This document shows, piece after piece, positions 42,285 to 51,800 of a stretch of DNA of 64,000 nt. The DNA is from Streptomyces sp. S4.7 (GTDB lineage Bacteria > Actinomycetota > Actinomycetes > Streptomycetales > Streptomycetaceae), in the NCBI RefSeq assembly GCF_010384365.1, contig NZ_CP048397.1, positions 3,100,001-3,164,000 of the forward strand, in the 5' to 3' direction. A program made the translations under genes and the position numbers. The notes under the pieces are model-generated. The model worked only from the letters and a program-made list of their open reading frames with translations, did no database searches and was not told the DNA's origin. Each line of letters begins with the position of its first letter. Position 1 is the stretch's first letter.

Positions 42285-44669
42285 ATGGCCGCTTCGCCCG
42301 CGAAGCGACGGCACAAGGTCCGCCGACGGGCCGACATGTCCCTCCTGGGCGGTATCCGCCCACCCATCGCGATCCTGTCCGCGCTGCTGCTGTGCCTCGC
42401 CGGAATCACCGCCCTCGGCTTCGGCCGCGCGGGCGAGGAATCCGTGCCGAAGGCCGTCATGACCTCGCAGCAGCACTTCGCGGAGGACGGCGCGGTGGCG
42501 ATGCGCGCCTCCATCGACGAGAGCGCAGCGGACCTGGCGAGAACCGCCGCGCTGTTCAACGCGGGAGACCCGGCTCAGCCGGACGCCGTCGTCGACAAGA
42601 TCGGCAGCGTCTACCAGAAGTGGGTGGGCACCGCCGTCGTCGAGATCTCCTCGGGCAAGATGCTCGCGGCCCGTGGCGAGAACGTTCCCGTCGCCGCCAT
42701 CGACACCGCCAAGCTCTCCGAGAAGGACGGGCTCAGCCCCCGTATGGTCCGCCTGGCCAACGGCGAGACCCGGCTGCTCTCCTTGCAGCTGCTGTCCTGG
42801 GAAGGACAGCCCCAGCAACTCCTCATCGCCTCCAGCAGCCTGCGCTTCCCCGGCATAAGCCTCGGCAAGTTCCGCTCCATCGCGGTCATCGACAGCACCG
42901 GGCGCATCCTCAGCAGTGACGGCATCCCGGAGAGCGAGCAGGTCCTCACCGAGGACCAGCGCACCGGCGTCAAGCGGTCCAAGAAGCAGCTGAAGGCGTT
43001 CGCCGAGGTCGCGGCCGAGCGGGCCGAGGAGCACCCCCTCAAGGCCAACGTGCCCGGCGAGGGCGGCTACACGGGCGTCAGCGGCAGCCTGCGCGGCGCC
43101 ACCTTCCAGGGTGACCGCGCCGTCGCCGGTTACGCGGCCCTCACCGGCCCGGAGCCCGGCAAGGGCACCGTCGCCACCTCGCTCGGACTGACCGTCGTCG
43201 CCATGGTGGACGTGGCCGAGGACCCGACGCGCGTCACCGACCCGCTGTTCGGACTGCTGGCCGCCGGCGCGCTGCTGCTGATCGGCGCACTCGGCGTCGG
43301 CGTCCTGTTCGGTACGGTCCAGCGCCCGCTGCTGCGGCTGTTCCTGGAGAGCCGCCGGCTCACCCGCGGCGATCTGACCCGGCCGGTCCGGGTGCCCCGC
43401 CACGGCGAGGCCGCCCGGATCGGGCAGTCGCTGGAGCGGCTGCGCCGCCAGCTCCTCGGCGAGCGCGCCGAATCGGACACGGCCGGGGCCGGCCGCCGGG
43501 GCCGGATCGGGGCCCGCGCCCTGCTCCTCGTCTGCGGCGTCCTGCTGCTCCTCTGGTCCGGCCCGATGCTGCTCCTGGTGAACCGGGCCGATGCCACCGC
43601 CGTCGTACCGGAACAGATCACCAACGACCAGCGCGAGCGCACCGACACACTCTCCGACCGGGTGCGCCGCTCGCTCAACGAGGGCCACGCGGACCTGGTG
43701 TCCGTCGCCGGTCTGCTCGGCGAGCACACCTCGCCCGAGGACATGACGAAGGTCCTCGACCGCACCCGTAACGAGCACGCGCGCTACCGCTCGCTGTACG
43801 TACGCGCCGCGGACGGCACGATCCTGGCCCGCTCGGGCGAGTCCCCCCGGCTGTCCGACGAGCCGCGGGACGGTGAGGGCGACGGCGGGAGGAACGCCGG
43901 GCAGGACGGTGGCAAGGACGGCAGGCCGTTCGCCGACGACATCACCGTCCTCAACGACTCCGGTACGGAACCCGTCATCGCCGGCTACGCCGAGCTGTCC
44001 GGACGCGACGGCAGCACGGTCGTCGGTGAGTTCCGTATCGACTTCATCAACTCCCTCCTCAAGCGGCCGGGCCTCGGCGAGATCCGGGTCATCGACGCCG
44101 AAAGGCGTGTGCTCGGCGGCAACTCGGGCTATCTGGCCTTCGAGGACCTGCCCTCGGCACGGCTGGACGAACTGGCCGCCGGTACCGGTCAGAAGACCGG
44201 TATGAGCGCCCGCGCGGGCGCAGTCGTCTACCGCGACGGAGGCGGCGTGCAGGTCGCGGGCGCCGCGCCGTTCGTCGGCGGCGGAGCGGCCAAGTCGCTC
44301 AACTGGATGGTGGTCAGCTGGCAGCCGGCCGCCGGGCTCGCGATCCCCGAGTACAACCTCCAGAACCGCACCGTCCTGGCCGGTCTCCTCGGCATCACCG
44401 CAGCCGCCGCGTGTCTGGGCTGGCTGTACATCGTCGTCGTACGGCCGCTGCGCGAGGTCGCGGAGCAGGCCGAGTCACTGGCGGGCGGCGACCGCCGCAC
44501 CGTGCTCTACCCACGCCACCACGACGAGGTCGGCGCCATCGCCCGCGCCCTGGAACTGCTGCGCCAGCAGGTGCTCGAACAGCGCAAGCGGGACGGCGCG
44601 GGGGCGACGACGGCCCCGGTCACCGTCCCCGCCCAGGCACCGGCCCACACACCCGCCGGAAGGAACTGA
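42285..44669 (+). CDS. Double sensor-TM-HAMP membrane protein without output domain
   Basis: AAAGGGAA precedes the ATG. The 794-residue protein contains two successive modules. Each has a helix (AILSALLLCLAGITALGF; ARALLLVCGVLLLLWSGPMLLLV), an extracytoplasmic sensor-like domain of about 250 residues, a second helix (FGLLAAGALLLIGALGVGVLF; TVLAGLLGITAAAACLGWLYIVV) and a HAMP linker (QRPLLRLFLESRRLTRGDLTRPV; VRPLREVAEQAESLAGGDRRTVL). Nothing follows the second HAMP apart from a short tail, so there is no kinase, cyclase or methyl-accepting domain. It ends six bases before pgsB and is probably cotranscribed, which suggests a structural or sensing role in polymer synthesis. Confidence 0.8.
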   Translation: MAASPAKRRHKVRRRADMSLLGGIRPPIAILSALLLCLAGITALGFGRAGEESVPKAVMTSQQHFAEDGAVAMRASIDESAADLARTAALFNAGDPAQPDAVVDKIGSVYQKWVGTAVVEISSGKMLAARGENVPVAAIDTAKLSEKDGLSPRMVRLANGETRLLSLQLLSWEGQPQQLLIASSSLRFPGISLGKFRSIAVIDSTGRILSSDGIPESEQVLTEDQRTGVKRSKKQLKAFAEVAAERAEEHPLKANVPGEGGYTGVSGSLRGATFQGDRAVAGYAALTGPEPGKGTVATSLGLTVVAMVDVAEDPTRVTDPLFGLLAAGALLLIGALGVGVLFGTVQRPLLRLFLESRRLTRGDLTRPVRVPRHGEAARIGQSLERLRRQLLGERAESDTAGAGRRGRIGARALLLVCGVLLLLWSGPMLLLVNRADATAVVPEQITNDQRERTDTLSDRVRRSLNEGHADLVSVAGLLGEHTSPEDMTKVLDRTRNEHARYRSLYVRAADGTILARSGESPRLSDEPRDGEGDGGRNAGQDGGKDGRPFADDITVLNDSGTEPVIAGYAELSGRDGSTVVGEFRIDFINSLLKRPGLGEIRVIDAERRVLGGNSGYLAFEDLPSARLDELAAGTGQKTGMSARAGAVVYRDGGGVQVAGAAPFVGGGAAKSLNWMVVSWQPAAGLAIPEYNLQNRTVLAGLLGITAAAACLGWLYIVVVRPLREVAEQAESLAGGDRRTVLYPRHHDEVGAIARALELLRQQVLEQRKRDGAGATTAPVTVPAQAPAHTPAGRN

Positions 44670-44675
44670 CCACCC

Positions 44676-46400
44676 GTGCTCTTCCTCTACACCGTACTGA
44701 TGGTGTGCTGCGCTTTCCTGCTGGTCGCGGGCGTCGTCGAGCAGCGCCGCCACTTCACCAACCTGAACCGCATCCCCACCCGCGTGCTGGTCAACGGCAT
44801 CCGCGGCAAGTCCTCCATCACCCGGCTCTGCGCGGGCGCGCTGCGCGGCGGCGATCTGATCACCGTCGCGAAGACCACCGGCACGGCCGCCCGCTTCATC
44901 CACCCGGACGCCACCGAGGAGCCGGTCTACCGGAAGTTCGGCATCGCCAACGTGGTGGAGCAGATCGGGATCGTACGGCGCGCGGCGTCGTACAACCCGG
45001 ACGCGCTGGTCATCGAGTGCATGGCCGTCATGCCGGCGCTCCAGGAGATCAACCAGTCCAAGCTGATCCGCTCCACGATCGGCGTGCTGTGCAACGTCCG
45101 TGAGGACCATCTGGCCGAGATGGGGCCGACGCTGGACGACGTGGCGCGCTCGCTGTCGCGCTCGATGCCGGAGGACGGCATCTGCGTCACGGCGGAGAAG
45201 GATCGTTTCGACATCCTCCAGGAGGAGGCGGACGCGCGGAACTGCCAGTTGATCTACGCCGATCCGGAGACCGTCAGCGACGAGGAGCTGCGCGGCTTCA
45301 GCTGGTTCACCTTCAAGGAGAACGTGTCCATCGCGCTGAAGGTCGCCGAACTGCTGGGCGTGGAGCGCGAGACGGCGCTCCAGGGCATGTACGACGCCCC
45401 GCCGGACCCGGGAGTCCTGTCGGTCGAGCGGTACGTCACGCCGGACGGCAAGCGGCTGCGGTTCGCGAACGTCTTCGCGGCGAACGACCCCGAGTCGACG
45501 CTGATGAACATCAACCAGCTCCTCGACCTGGGCGCGATCCACCGCCCGCTGAACGTGGTCGTCAACTGCCGTCCCGACCGCGTCGAGCGCAACGGCCAGA
45601 TGGGCGAGATCGTCCCCGACCTCCAGCCGGACCAGGTCTTCGTCATCGGCCACCCGGCCAAGAGCGCGATCGACGCGATCCCGGCGCAGTGGCGCTCGCG
45701 CGCGGTGGACCTGGGCGGTGACAAGCGCGATCCGCAGGAGTTCATGCGGGAGCTGCTGTCGTGGCTCGGGCCGGACTCCTCGCTGGTCGCGATCGGCAAC
45801 ATTCACGGTCAGGGCGAGCTGCTGCTGGAGCAGCTCGCCGAACTGCCGGCGGACGAGACCCCGGACCCGGAGCAGGACGCGGTCCCGGCCGCCGTGACGG
45901 CTCCCGCGCCGGCCACCCAGGCCACCCCGGCTCCCGTTCCGGCTCCCGCGCCGGCTTCCGCTTCGACGGCTGTCGCGGTGCCCGACCCGGCCGGTGACCC
46001 GGCGGCGACGGCGGCGCTCCCGGTGGTCGTACCGGACCAGACCCCCCGGCGGGCGATCGAGCCGGCCACCGAACTGGTGGCCCGGCTGACCGCCCGGCCG
46101 CTCGCGCAGGCGTCCCCCAACCCGCCGGCCGCCGCGGCGCACCCGCGCCACGAGGAGACGCTGACGCTCCACCGCTACTCGCCGTACATCGACCCGTACC
46201 AGCCCTACCCCGAGGCGTACGAGCAGCGCTACCAGCACCAGCAGCCCGCCCGGACCCGCGGCCCCTTCGAGCCCGTACGGATGCCGGTCGATCCCGCGGA
46301 CGACTCCGTGCCCCCGCCTCCGTCCGAGCCCGACCCCGGACAGCAGTCCCGGTACGGCCGCACCCCGCACCCCCCGCAGAGTCCTGGAGAACCCCGTTGA
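44676..46400 (+). CDS. pgsB: Poly-gamma-glutamate synthase subunit PgsB/CapB with long C-terminal extension
   Basis: A GTG start gives 574 residues. After an N-terminal membrane segment (YTVLMVCCAFLLVAGVV), the Mur ligase-like ATPase core begins with the P-loop GIRGKSS at residues 41-47. Further family blocks are EPVYRKFGIANVVEQIGIVRRAA, ALVIECMAVMPALQEINQSKLIRSTIGVLCNVREDHL and VNCRPDRVERNGQMGEIV. It ligates glutamate units through gamma-carboxyl phosphate. Known PgsB proteins are close to 400 residues; here about 175 extra Pro/Ala-rich residues follow from 390, ending in Tyr/Pro-rich sequence (PYIDPYQPYPEAYEQRYQHQ). Its stop overlaps the TTG of pgsC. Confidence 0.9.
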   Translation: MLFLYTVLMVCCAFLLVAGVVEQRRHFTNLNRIPTRVLVNGIRGKSSITRLCAGALRGGDLITVAKTTGTAARFIHPDATEEPVYRKFGIANVVEQIGIVRRAASYNPDALVIECMAVMPALQEINQSKLIRSTIGVLCNVREDHLAEMGPTLDDVARSLSRSMPEDGICVTAEKDRFDILQEEADARNCQLIYADPETVSDEELRGFSWFTFKENVSIALKVAELLGVERETALQGMYDAPPDPGVLSVERYVTPDGKRLRFANVFAANDPESTLMNINQLLDLGAIHRPLNVVVNCRPDRVERNGQMGEIVPDLQPDQVFVIGHPAKSAIDAIPAQWRSRAVDLGGDKRDPQEFMRELLSWLGPDSSLVAIGNIHGQGELLLEQLAELPADETPDPEQDAVPAAVTAPAPATQATPAPVPAPAPASASTAVAVPDPAGDPAATAALPVVVPDQTPRRAIEPATELVARLTARPLAQASPNPPAAAAHPRHEETLTLHRYSPYIDPYQPYPEAYEQRYQHQQPARTRGPFEPVRMPVDPADDSVPPPPSEPDPGQQSRYGRTPHPPQSPGEPR

Positions 46401-46879
46401 TCCCCGCAGTTCTCACGCCCGAGATCGCCGCCATAGGTATCGGCCTGGGCCTGATGTTCTCCCTGATCTGCTACCTGACGACCAACCTCTCCCCCGGCGG
46501 CATGATCACCCCCGGCTGGCTGGCGCTGACCCTCGTCGAGGACCTCCAGCGCGCCGCCATGGTCGTCGGCGTGACTGTCCTGACGTACGTGAGCACGCTC
46601 CTCGTCCAGCGCTTCGTGATCCTCTACGGCAAGCGGCTGTTCTCCGCGGTCGTCCTCATCGGCGTGCTCCTCCAGGCGACGGTGATGCTCGTGCTGTCGC
46701 TGGAGTTCCCGCTGCTGTACGCGAACCAGACGCTCGGCTTCATCGTGCCCGGCCTGATCGCCTACCAGCTCGTCCGCCAGCCGAAGGGCGCGACCATACT
46801 CGCCACAGGCACGGTCACGCTCATGGCCTACGTCGTCCTCACCGCCGGCATCCTGCTCGGCGCCCTGCCCACCACATGA
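46397..46879 (+). CDS. pgsC: Poly-gamma-glutamate synthase membrane subunit PgsC/CapC
   Basis: The start is a TTG within TTGA that also holds the pgsB stop, so the two are translationally coupled. The 160-residue protein is an integral membrane protein with about five helices. It has the family's conserved N-terminal region (GLMFSLICYLTTNLSPGGMITPGWLAL) and a further block FIVPGLIAYQLVRQ. PgsC pairs with PgsB to form the membrane-bound polymerase. Length and order match the Bacillus pgsBC and capBC genes. Confidence 0.92.
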   Translation: MIPAVLTPEIAAIGIGLGLMFSLICYLTTNLSPGGMITPGWLALTLVEDLQRAAMVVGVTVLTYVSTLLVQRFVILYGKRLFSAVVLIGVLLQATVMLVLSLEFPLLYANQTLGFIVPGLIAYQLVRQPKGATILATGTVTLMAYVVLTAGILLGALPTT

Positions 46880-46937
46880 GCGGCCGTCGGACCGCCCACG
46901 TGACCGAGATACCTGGACCTGACGGAGCTGACCTCTC

Positions 46938-48023
46938 ATGAGTGCCAAGTCCAAAAAACGTGGTGGCCGCCGTGTCCTGCACGCGGTGACCGTCATCGCG
47001 CTGCTCGCCGGCAGCGCGTACCTCACCGTCGAACTCCGCAAGGACGAGCAGGCGAAGGCGCCCGCCGTCCAGGCGATCACGGACACCCCGGACCTGACGT
47101 CCGCGGGGGACGCGGAGTCCGGCGAGCAGAAGTGGGAGCGGCTGAAGAACCCCGCCCGCTCCGTGCTGCGCTCCGGGAGCGGTGCCGTGCTGGCCACCTT
47201 CACCGACGGCGCGCGGACCGCGACCCTGACGGGGCCGAGCCGTACGTTCGCCGAACCGACGAGCACCAAGTCGCGGGTGGTGACGGAGAACTGGGTGCGG
47301 CTGATGCCCGAGCCGTGGATCAAGGACGGGCAGAGGGAGAAGTGGTTCAAGGACTGGTTCGAGGAGTTCTTCGGCAGCGAGGAGGACGATCTGTTCGCGT
47401 ACTCCTTCCAGTACGTCGAGGGCGCCCCGGTCAAGGAGGACGGCGAGGGCACCCCGTACGCGGGTGACGCCGACTTCGGCCCGATCAACCCCGAAGGCAG
47501 CGAGGGCGCGGACTACCGGCTCGAACAGTCGGACTTCTACGACTACCTGGGCATCCCGTACACCTTCCGCGACGGCACCACCATCCAGCCGGAGCAGAAG
47601 CGCTACCGGTCCATCGACTGCTCGGGCTTCATCAGGACGGTCTTCGGCTACCGGGGCCGGTTCCCGCTGATGGCCGACGACAAGAGCGGTGACGGCCTGC
47701 CGCGCACGGCGAACGGGATGGCCCGCTCGAAGGCCGGCACGGACGTCATCAAGCTGTCGGGCGGCTCGCCGCCGTACGAGCGGCCGAAGTCGATCAGCGT
47801 CCTCCAGCCGGGCGACCTGGTCTTCTTCAAGCTCGACGCGCGGACCAAGGAGCGGCTGGACCACGTCGGTATGTACATGGGCGTGGACACCGACGGCCAC
47901 CAGGTCTTCGTCTCCAGCCGGGAGGAGGTCAACGGCCCGACGATCGGCGACAAGGGCGGTACGTCGCGGCTGGACGGCAACGGTTACTACGCGAAGACGC
48001 TGCGCAGCGCGAAGCGGCTCTGA
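46938..48023 (+). CDS. Membrane-anchored NlpC/P60-type hydrolase
   Basis: The 361-residue protein begins with a basic stretch and signal-anchor helix (VLHAVTVIALLAGSAYLTV). The C-terminal half is an NlpC/P60-like fold: catalytic Cys228 in RSIDCSGFIRTVFGYRG, and His309 in LQPGDLVFFKL then RLDHVGMYMGVDTDG, with a following polar residue in FVSSREEVNGP. NlpC/P60 enzymes cleave gamma-D-glutamyl bonds in peptidoglycan, and relatives such as PgdS cut poly-gamma-glutamate. Placed 58 bases after pgsC, it probably releases or trims the polymer outside the cell. The middle segment (residues 40-180) is unrecognised. Confidence 0.82.
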   Translation: MSAKSKKRGGRRVLHAVTVIALLAGSAYLTVELRKDEQAKAPAVQAITDTPDLTSAGDAESGEQKWERLKNPARSVLRSGSGAVLATFTDGARTATLTGPSRTFAEPTSTKSRVVTENWVRLMPEPWIKDGQREKWFKDWFEEFFGSEEDDLFAYSFQYVEGAPVKEDGEGTPYAGDADFGPINPEGSEGADYRLEQSDFYDYLGIPYTFRDGTTIQPEQKRYRSIDCSGFIRTVFGYRGRFPLMADDKSGDGLPRTANGMARSKAGTDVIKLSGGSPPYERPKSISVLQPGDLVFFKLDARTKERLDHVGMYMGVDTDGHQVFVSSREEVNGPTIGDKGGTSRLDGNGYYAKTLRSAKRL

Positions 48024-48185
48024 GCGGAAGCTCAGCGCTTCCGCGCGTGGAACGAGGGCCGCCCGGTCACGCCGGAACCGTGTGTCCGTACGCGTCCGGT
48101 CGCGCGCGAATGAGGGTGCCCGGTCGCCGCCGTGCCGGGGACGGGGTGTTGACCGTGCCCTGGACAAGGGCGTACGGCACCGGTC

Positions 48186-48215
48186 AGTCGGTGGCCGGAG
48201 GGCCGGCCACCGACT
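48186..48215. terminator. Terminator between the PGA locus and ABC permease genes
   Basis: AGTCGGTGGCC (48186-48196) is inverted perfectly at 48205-48215, with additional GG/CC pairing inside. It lies between convergent transcription units. Confidence 0.75.
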
Positions 48216-48267
48216 CCTTCTTCGCGCGGGCACCAGAGGTACCGGGCCTGCGCGCCGTCCCGGGCCG

Positions 48268-49137
48268 CTATCCCTTCACGGCGCCGATCATGATGCCCTT
48301 GGCGAAGTGCTTCTGAAGGAACGGATAGACGAACAGGATCGGCAGGATGCTCACCACGAGCATCGCCATCTGCAGCGACTGCTGCGGCAGGGCCGTGCCC
48401 GCGTCGCCGGTGCCTATCGTGGCGTTGTTGACGACGTAGGTGCGCAGCACCAGGGACAGCGGGTACTTCGCGTTGTCGGTGATGTACAGCAGGGCCGAGA
48501 AGAAGCTGTTCCAGTACCCCACCGCGTAGAAGAGTCCGATCACCGCGATGATCGCCTTGGACAGCGGGAGCACGATCCGGGCGAGGATGGTCAGTTCCCC
48601 GGCACCGTCGATCTTCGCCGAGTCGAGGAGTTCCTGCGGCAGTTCGAGGAAGAACGCACGCATCACGATCACGTTGAAGGCGTTGATGAGCGTCGGCAGG
48701 ATGAGCGACCAGTAGCTGTCGAGCAGTCCCAGCTGCTTGACGGTCAGGTACATCGGGATGATGCCCGGCGAGAACAGCAGGCTGAACAGCACCAGCATCA
48801 GGATCGGCTTGCTCGCGAAGCTGCCGGGCCGGGACAGTCCGTAGGCGAGCAACGTCGTGCACCCCAGGGACAGCGTCGTGCCGACGAGCGTGATGACGAT
48901 GGAGACGAGCACCGCGCGGGTGACCACGTCGCCGTCGAACAGTGCCCGGTACGCGTCGAGATCGGGGTGGTCCGGCCACAGGACGTAACCACCGGCCTCG
49001 GTCACCTGCTGCTGGTCGGCGAGGCTGGTGGAGACCACTGCCAGGAACGGCAGGATCACCAGCAGACAGCAGAGCGTCAGTACGACGCCCTTCGCGGCCT
49101 TGACCGGCGCTGCGGCCGGCGTCACCGATGCGCTCAT
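48268..49137 (-). CDS. Carbohydrate ABC transporter permease (LplC-like)
   Basis: The 289-residue protein has six helices and the binding-protein-dependent permease signature with the EAA-loop region LPQELLDSAKIDGAGELTILARIVLPLSKAIIAVI. SPGIIPMYLTVKQLGLLDSYW and the C-terminal QKHFAKGIMIGAVKG are typical of the LplC group of CUT1 sugar permeases. Its ATG overlaps the stop of the upstream permease (ATGA). With that partner it would form the membrane channel of an oligosaccharide importer. No ATPase gene is present, which is normal in Streptomyces, where MsiK is shared. Confidence 0.92.
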   Translation of the reverse strand: MSASVTPAAAPVKAAKGVVLTLCCLLVILPFLAVVSTSLADQQQVTEAGGYVLWPDHPDLDAYRALFDGDVVTRAVLVSIVITLVGTTLSLGCTTLLAYGLSRPGSFASKPILMLVLFSLLFSPGIIPMYLTVKQLGLLDSYWSLILPTLINAFNVIVMRAFFLELPQELLDSAKIDGAGELTILARIVLPLSKAIIAVIGLFYAVGYWNSFFSALLYITDNAKYPLSLVLRTYVVNNATIGTGDAGTALPQQSLQMAMLVVSILPILFVYPFLQKHFAKGIMIGAVKG

Positions 49138-50099
49138 TTCTGGTAGACCCCTCGCTCGCCGAACAGATGGGCGACCTTGTTGGCGCCGAGCACCAGGGCG
49201 ACGCCGATGACGCCCTTGACCAGCCCGGCAGCGGCCGAGGCGCCCCAAACTCCGGAGCCGACCGCGTTGTTGAAGACGTAGGTGTCGAGCACGTCCGAAG
49301 CGCCGAGGCCGACCGCCTGCTGCTGGAGGATGATCTGCTCGAAGCCGACGCTGAGCACATCGCCCAGACGCAGGATCGCCAGCAGGATGACGACGGCCCT
49401 GATGCCGGGCAGCGTCACGTGCCACAGCTGGCGCAGCCGGGACGCGCCGTCGACCGCGGCCGCCTCGTACAGCGCCGGATCGATGCGGGACATCGCGGCG
49501 AGGAAGAGGATCGTGCCCCAGCCGGTGTCCTTCCAGATCACCTGGGCGACGACGAGTTCCTTGAACATCCCGGGGTTGCCGATGAGGTTGAAGCTGCCGA
49601 GGTCGTGGGTCTGGAGGAAGCCGTTGAGCAGTCCGGCGTTGCCCAGCATGTGCTGGAAGATCGCCACGACGATCACCCAGGACATGAAGTGCGGCAGGTA
49701 GAGCACGGACTGCACGATCCGTTTGAAGCGTTCCGAGACCAGCGAGTTGAGCAGCAGGGCCACCGCGATCGGCAGCGGAAAGACGAAGACCAGCTGGAGC
49801 AGCGAGATCACCAGCGTGTTGCTCAGCGCGTTCAGGAAGACCGGATCGCCGTTGAAGACGACCTGGAAGTTGTCCAGGCCGACCCAGGGCGAGTCGGCGA
49901 TGCCGATGTACGGCTGGTAGTCCTTGAACGCGATGACATGGCCCAGCAGCGGGGCGTAGTGGAAGACAAGCAGCGCGGCCAGGCCCGGCAGCGCACACAG
50001 GAGCAGCAGCCGGTCCCGCCGTAGCCGTCGTCGGCGCCCCGCGGGTTGCGGGGCGGGCGGGGCCTGCGCGGCGACGATCGGTTTCTCGAGCACAGCCAT
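49134..50099 (-). CDS. Carbohydrate ABC transporter permease (LplB-like)
   Basis: The 321-residue protein begins with a cytoplasmic Pro/Arg-rich head, then RLLLLCALPGLAALLVFHYAPLLGHVIAFKDYQPYIGI, typical of LplB/MalF-type permeases. The EAA loop is DPALYEAAAVDGASRLRQLWHVTLPGIRAVV, and the end VGVALVLGANKVAHLFGERGVYQK-like region matches the LplB family. It precedes and overlaps the LplC-like gene. The expected solute-binding protein and regulator are present only as damaged fragments just upstream. Confidence 0.92.
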   Translation of the reverse strand: MAVLEKPIVAAQAPPAPQPAGRRRRLRRDRLLLLCALPGLAALLVFHYAPLLGHVIAFKDYQPYIGIADSPWVGLDNFQVVFNGDPVFLNALSNTLVISLLQLVFVFPLPIAVALLLNSLVSERFKRIVQSVLYLPHFMSWVIVVAIFQHMLGNAGLLNGFLQTHDLGSFNLIGNPGMFKELVVAQVIWKDTGWGTILFLAAMSRIDPALYEAAAVDGASRLRQLWHVTLPGIRAVVILLAILRLGDVLSVGFEQIILQQQAVGLGASDVLDTYVFNNAVGSGVWGASAAAGLVKGVIGVALVLGANKVAHLFGERGVYQK

Positions 50100-50120
50100 C
50101 TCGTCCTGCCTCAGCTCGGG

Positions 50121-50986
50121 TCAGTTGTACTTCTTCTGGGTGCGCACCTCGCGCGGCCAGCTGAGCTCGACGCCGAGGTCGGTGAGCAGCTTCTGGTACT
50201 CGTCGAGCTTGACCGGGTCGGTGTGCACCTGGCGGGGCGCGGACCCGGTGTCGAGGCAGTACGCGGCGAGCGCGCCGACGGCCTCGCCGATGTTCCACTC
50301 GACGGGGTGCAGCCGGTAGCAGCCGTTGGTGATGTGGGTGGTGCCGATGTTCTTGCCGGCGGGCAGCAGGTTCTCCACGCGCACCGGCAGCAGCGCGCCG
50401 AGCGGGATCTGGAACGGCCAGCTCTCCACGTCCAGGTACTGGCGCGGCCCGGAGCCGTTGCCGGTGGAGGGGTGCAGGTCGATGCGGTAGCTGCCGATGC
50501 CGACCGAGTCGCGGAACTCCTCGGAGCCCAGCAGCGCGCCGCGCGCGGCCACCCCGACGTGCTGTTCGGTGACGGTGAAGTCGGCGCGGATGCGCCGCGA
50601 TTCGCGGATGTACGGGTACTTGGCGAGGCCGTCGGCCGTGTCGGTGACGTCCGTGCGCAGCCGCAGCCCCGGATAGCCGGTGCCGCCCTCGTAGTTGGGT
50701 GCCTCGGTCTGCATCCAGTACAGGAAGGAGAGGCTGAGCTGCTTGGCTGCCGCGAGGTGGCGGTCGCGCTCGGCGTCGTCGACGCCGGTCAGCGGTCCGA
50801 TCCAGTAGTCCACCTGCTGCCAGTTGACCAGGGTGATGTCGCTGGCGGCGAAGCCCTCGGCGAGGAGCGGCTTGTGCAGGATGCGGCGGAAGCGCCACAG
50901 GTCGAAGTCCTTGTCGGGCTCGAAGATGTTCTTCTCGTAGCGGACCAGCGTCTCGGGCGCGACCTGCACCCAGCTCAGCAGCCCGG
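50121..50986 (-). pseudogene. C-terminal fragment of an FAD-dependent oxidoreductase, fused to LacI
   Basis: The last 288 codons of a 590-codon minus-strand frame read as the C-terminal part of an FAD_oxidored-family protein: WRFRRILHKPLLAEGFAASDITLVNWQQVD, YPGLRLRTDVTDTADGLAKYPYI, then LGALLPVRVENLLPAGKNIGTTHITNGCYRLHPVEWNIGEAVGALAAYC, which carries the C-terminal FAD-contacting segment. The N-terminal Rossmann FAD domain is missing; instead the frame is joined in phase to a LacI fragment near 50986. Such oxidoreductases often accompany LplB/LplC sugar uptake genes. It cannot bind FAD normally. Confidence 0.8.
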
Positions 50987-51800
50987 GAGTCACGACAGTG
51001 GTGAAGTCCCGGTGGGGGGCGGTGAAGGAGAACTCGCTGAGCGCCGCGATGGACAGGTCGCGGGGCACAGACAGGCCGAGCTCCTCGGCGGCGGCGCAGG
51101 CGTCGCCGGCCCGGTCGCAGTCGTCCGCGACGAGGCAGGTGTAGCCCTGCTCGACCAGCCGCGGCACGAGCTCGGTGACGGCGGCGGCGTTCGGAGTGAT
51201 GAACACGTCCGCGGCGTCGAGCCGGTCGGCGAGCAGTGCGCGGGCGGCGATGAATCCGGCGTCGCGGTCGACGATCGACTCGTGGCCGGAGCCGCTGTGC
51301 AGCCGGGCGATGCGGCGGTGGCCGAGGCCGCTGATCCGTTCGACGAGTTGGCGGGTGGCGGTGTTGTAGTCGGCGGCGGCGTACGAGGCCTCGATGCTGG
51401 TCAGTTCGCGGCGGCCGATGAACACCGCGGGGAAGCCCTCGCGCAGCAGGGCGGTCAGCTCGTCGCGGTCCTCGGCCTGACCGACGATGACGGCACCGTC
51501 GGCGAGCTGGAGCGTGTTCACGCCGTTCTTGTAGATCGCGCGGCGCCGGCCGTCGACGTGCGAGCCGGTGAAGAGCAGCAGGTGGCAGTCGAGGTTCTCG
51601 ACGGCTTCCTCCACGCCCATGAGGAACGGGTGGTAGAAGCTCATCGCGTCCATCGGGAACAGCGCCTCGTAGGTGAACACGCCGATGATGTTGCTGCGGC
51701 CGCCGGCCAGGTTGCGGGCGGCCACGTTCGGTACGTAGCCGAGCTGCTGGATCGCCTCCTCGACCCGGGCCGCGGTGCGGTCGCCCACCCGAACGCTCGC
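50987..51800 (-). pseudogene. LacI-family regulator lacking its DNA-binding domain
   Basis: The upstream half of the same frame encodes the linker and ligand-binding domain of a LacI regulator: ARVEEAIQQLGYVPNVAARNLAGGRSNIIGVF, then GHRRIARLHSGSGHESIVDRDAGF and DLSIAALSEFSF near its end. The helix-turn-helix that should precede GDRTAARVEEAI is replaced by Ala/Pro-rich sequence antisense to the solute-binding protein gene, and no normal start is available. At FTTVVTP the frame passes into the oxidoreductase fragment, so the last part of LacI is also missing. Both ends were lost in deletions. Confidence 0.82.
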
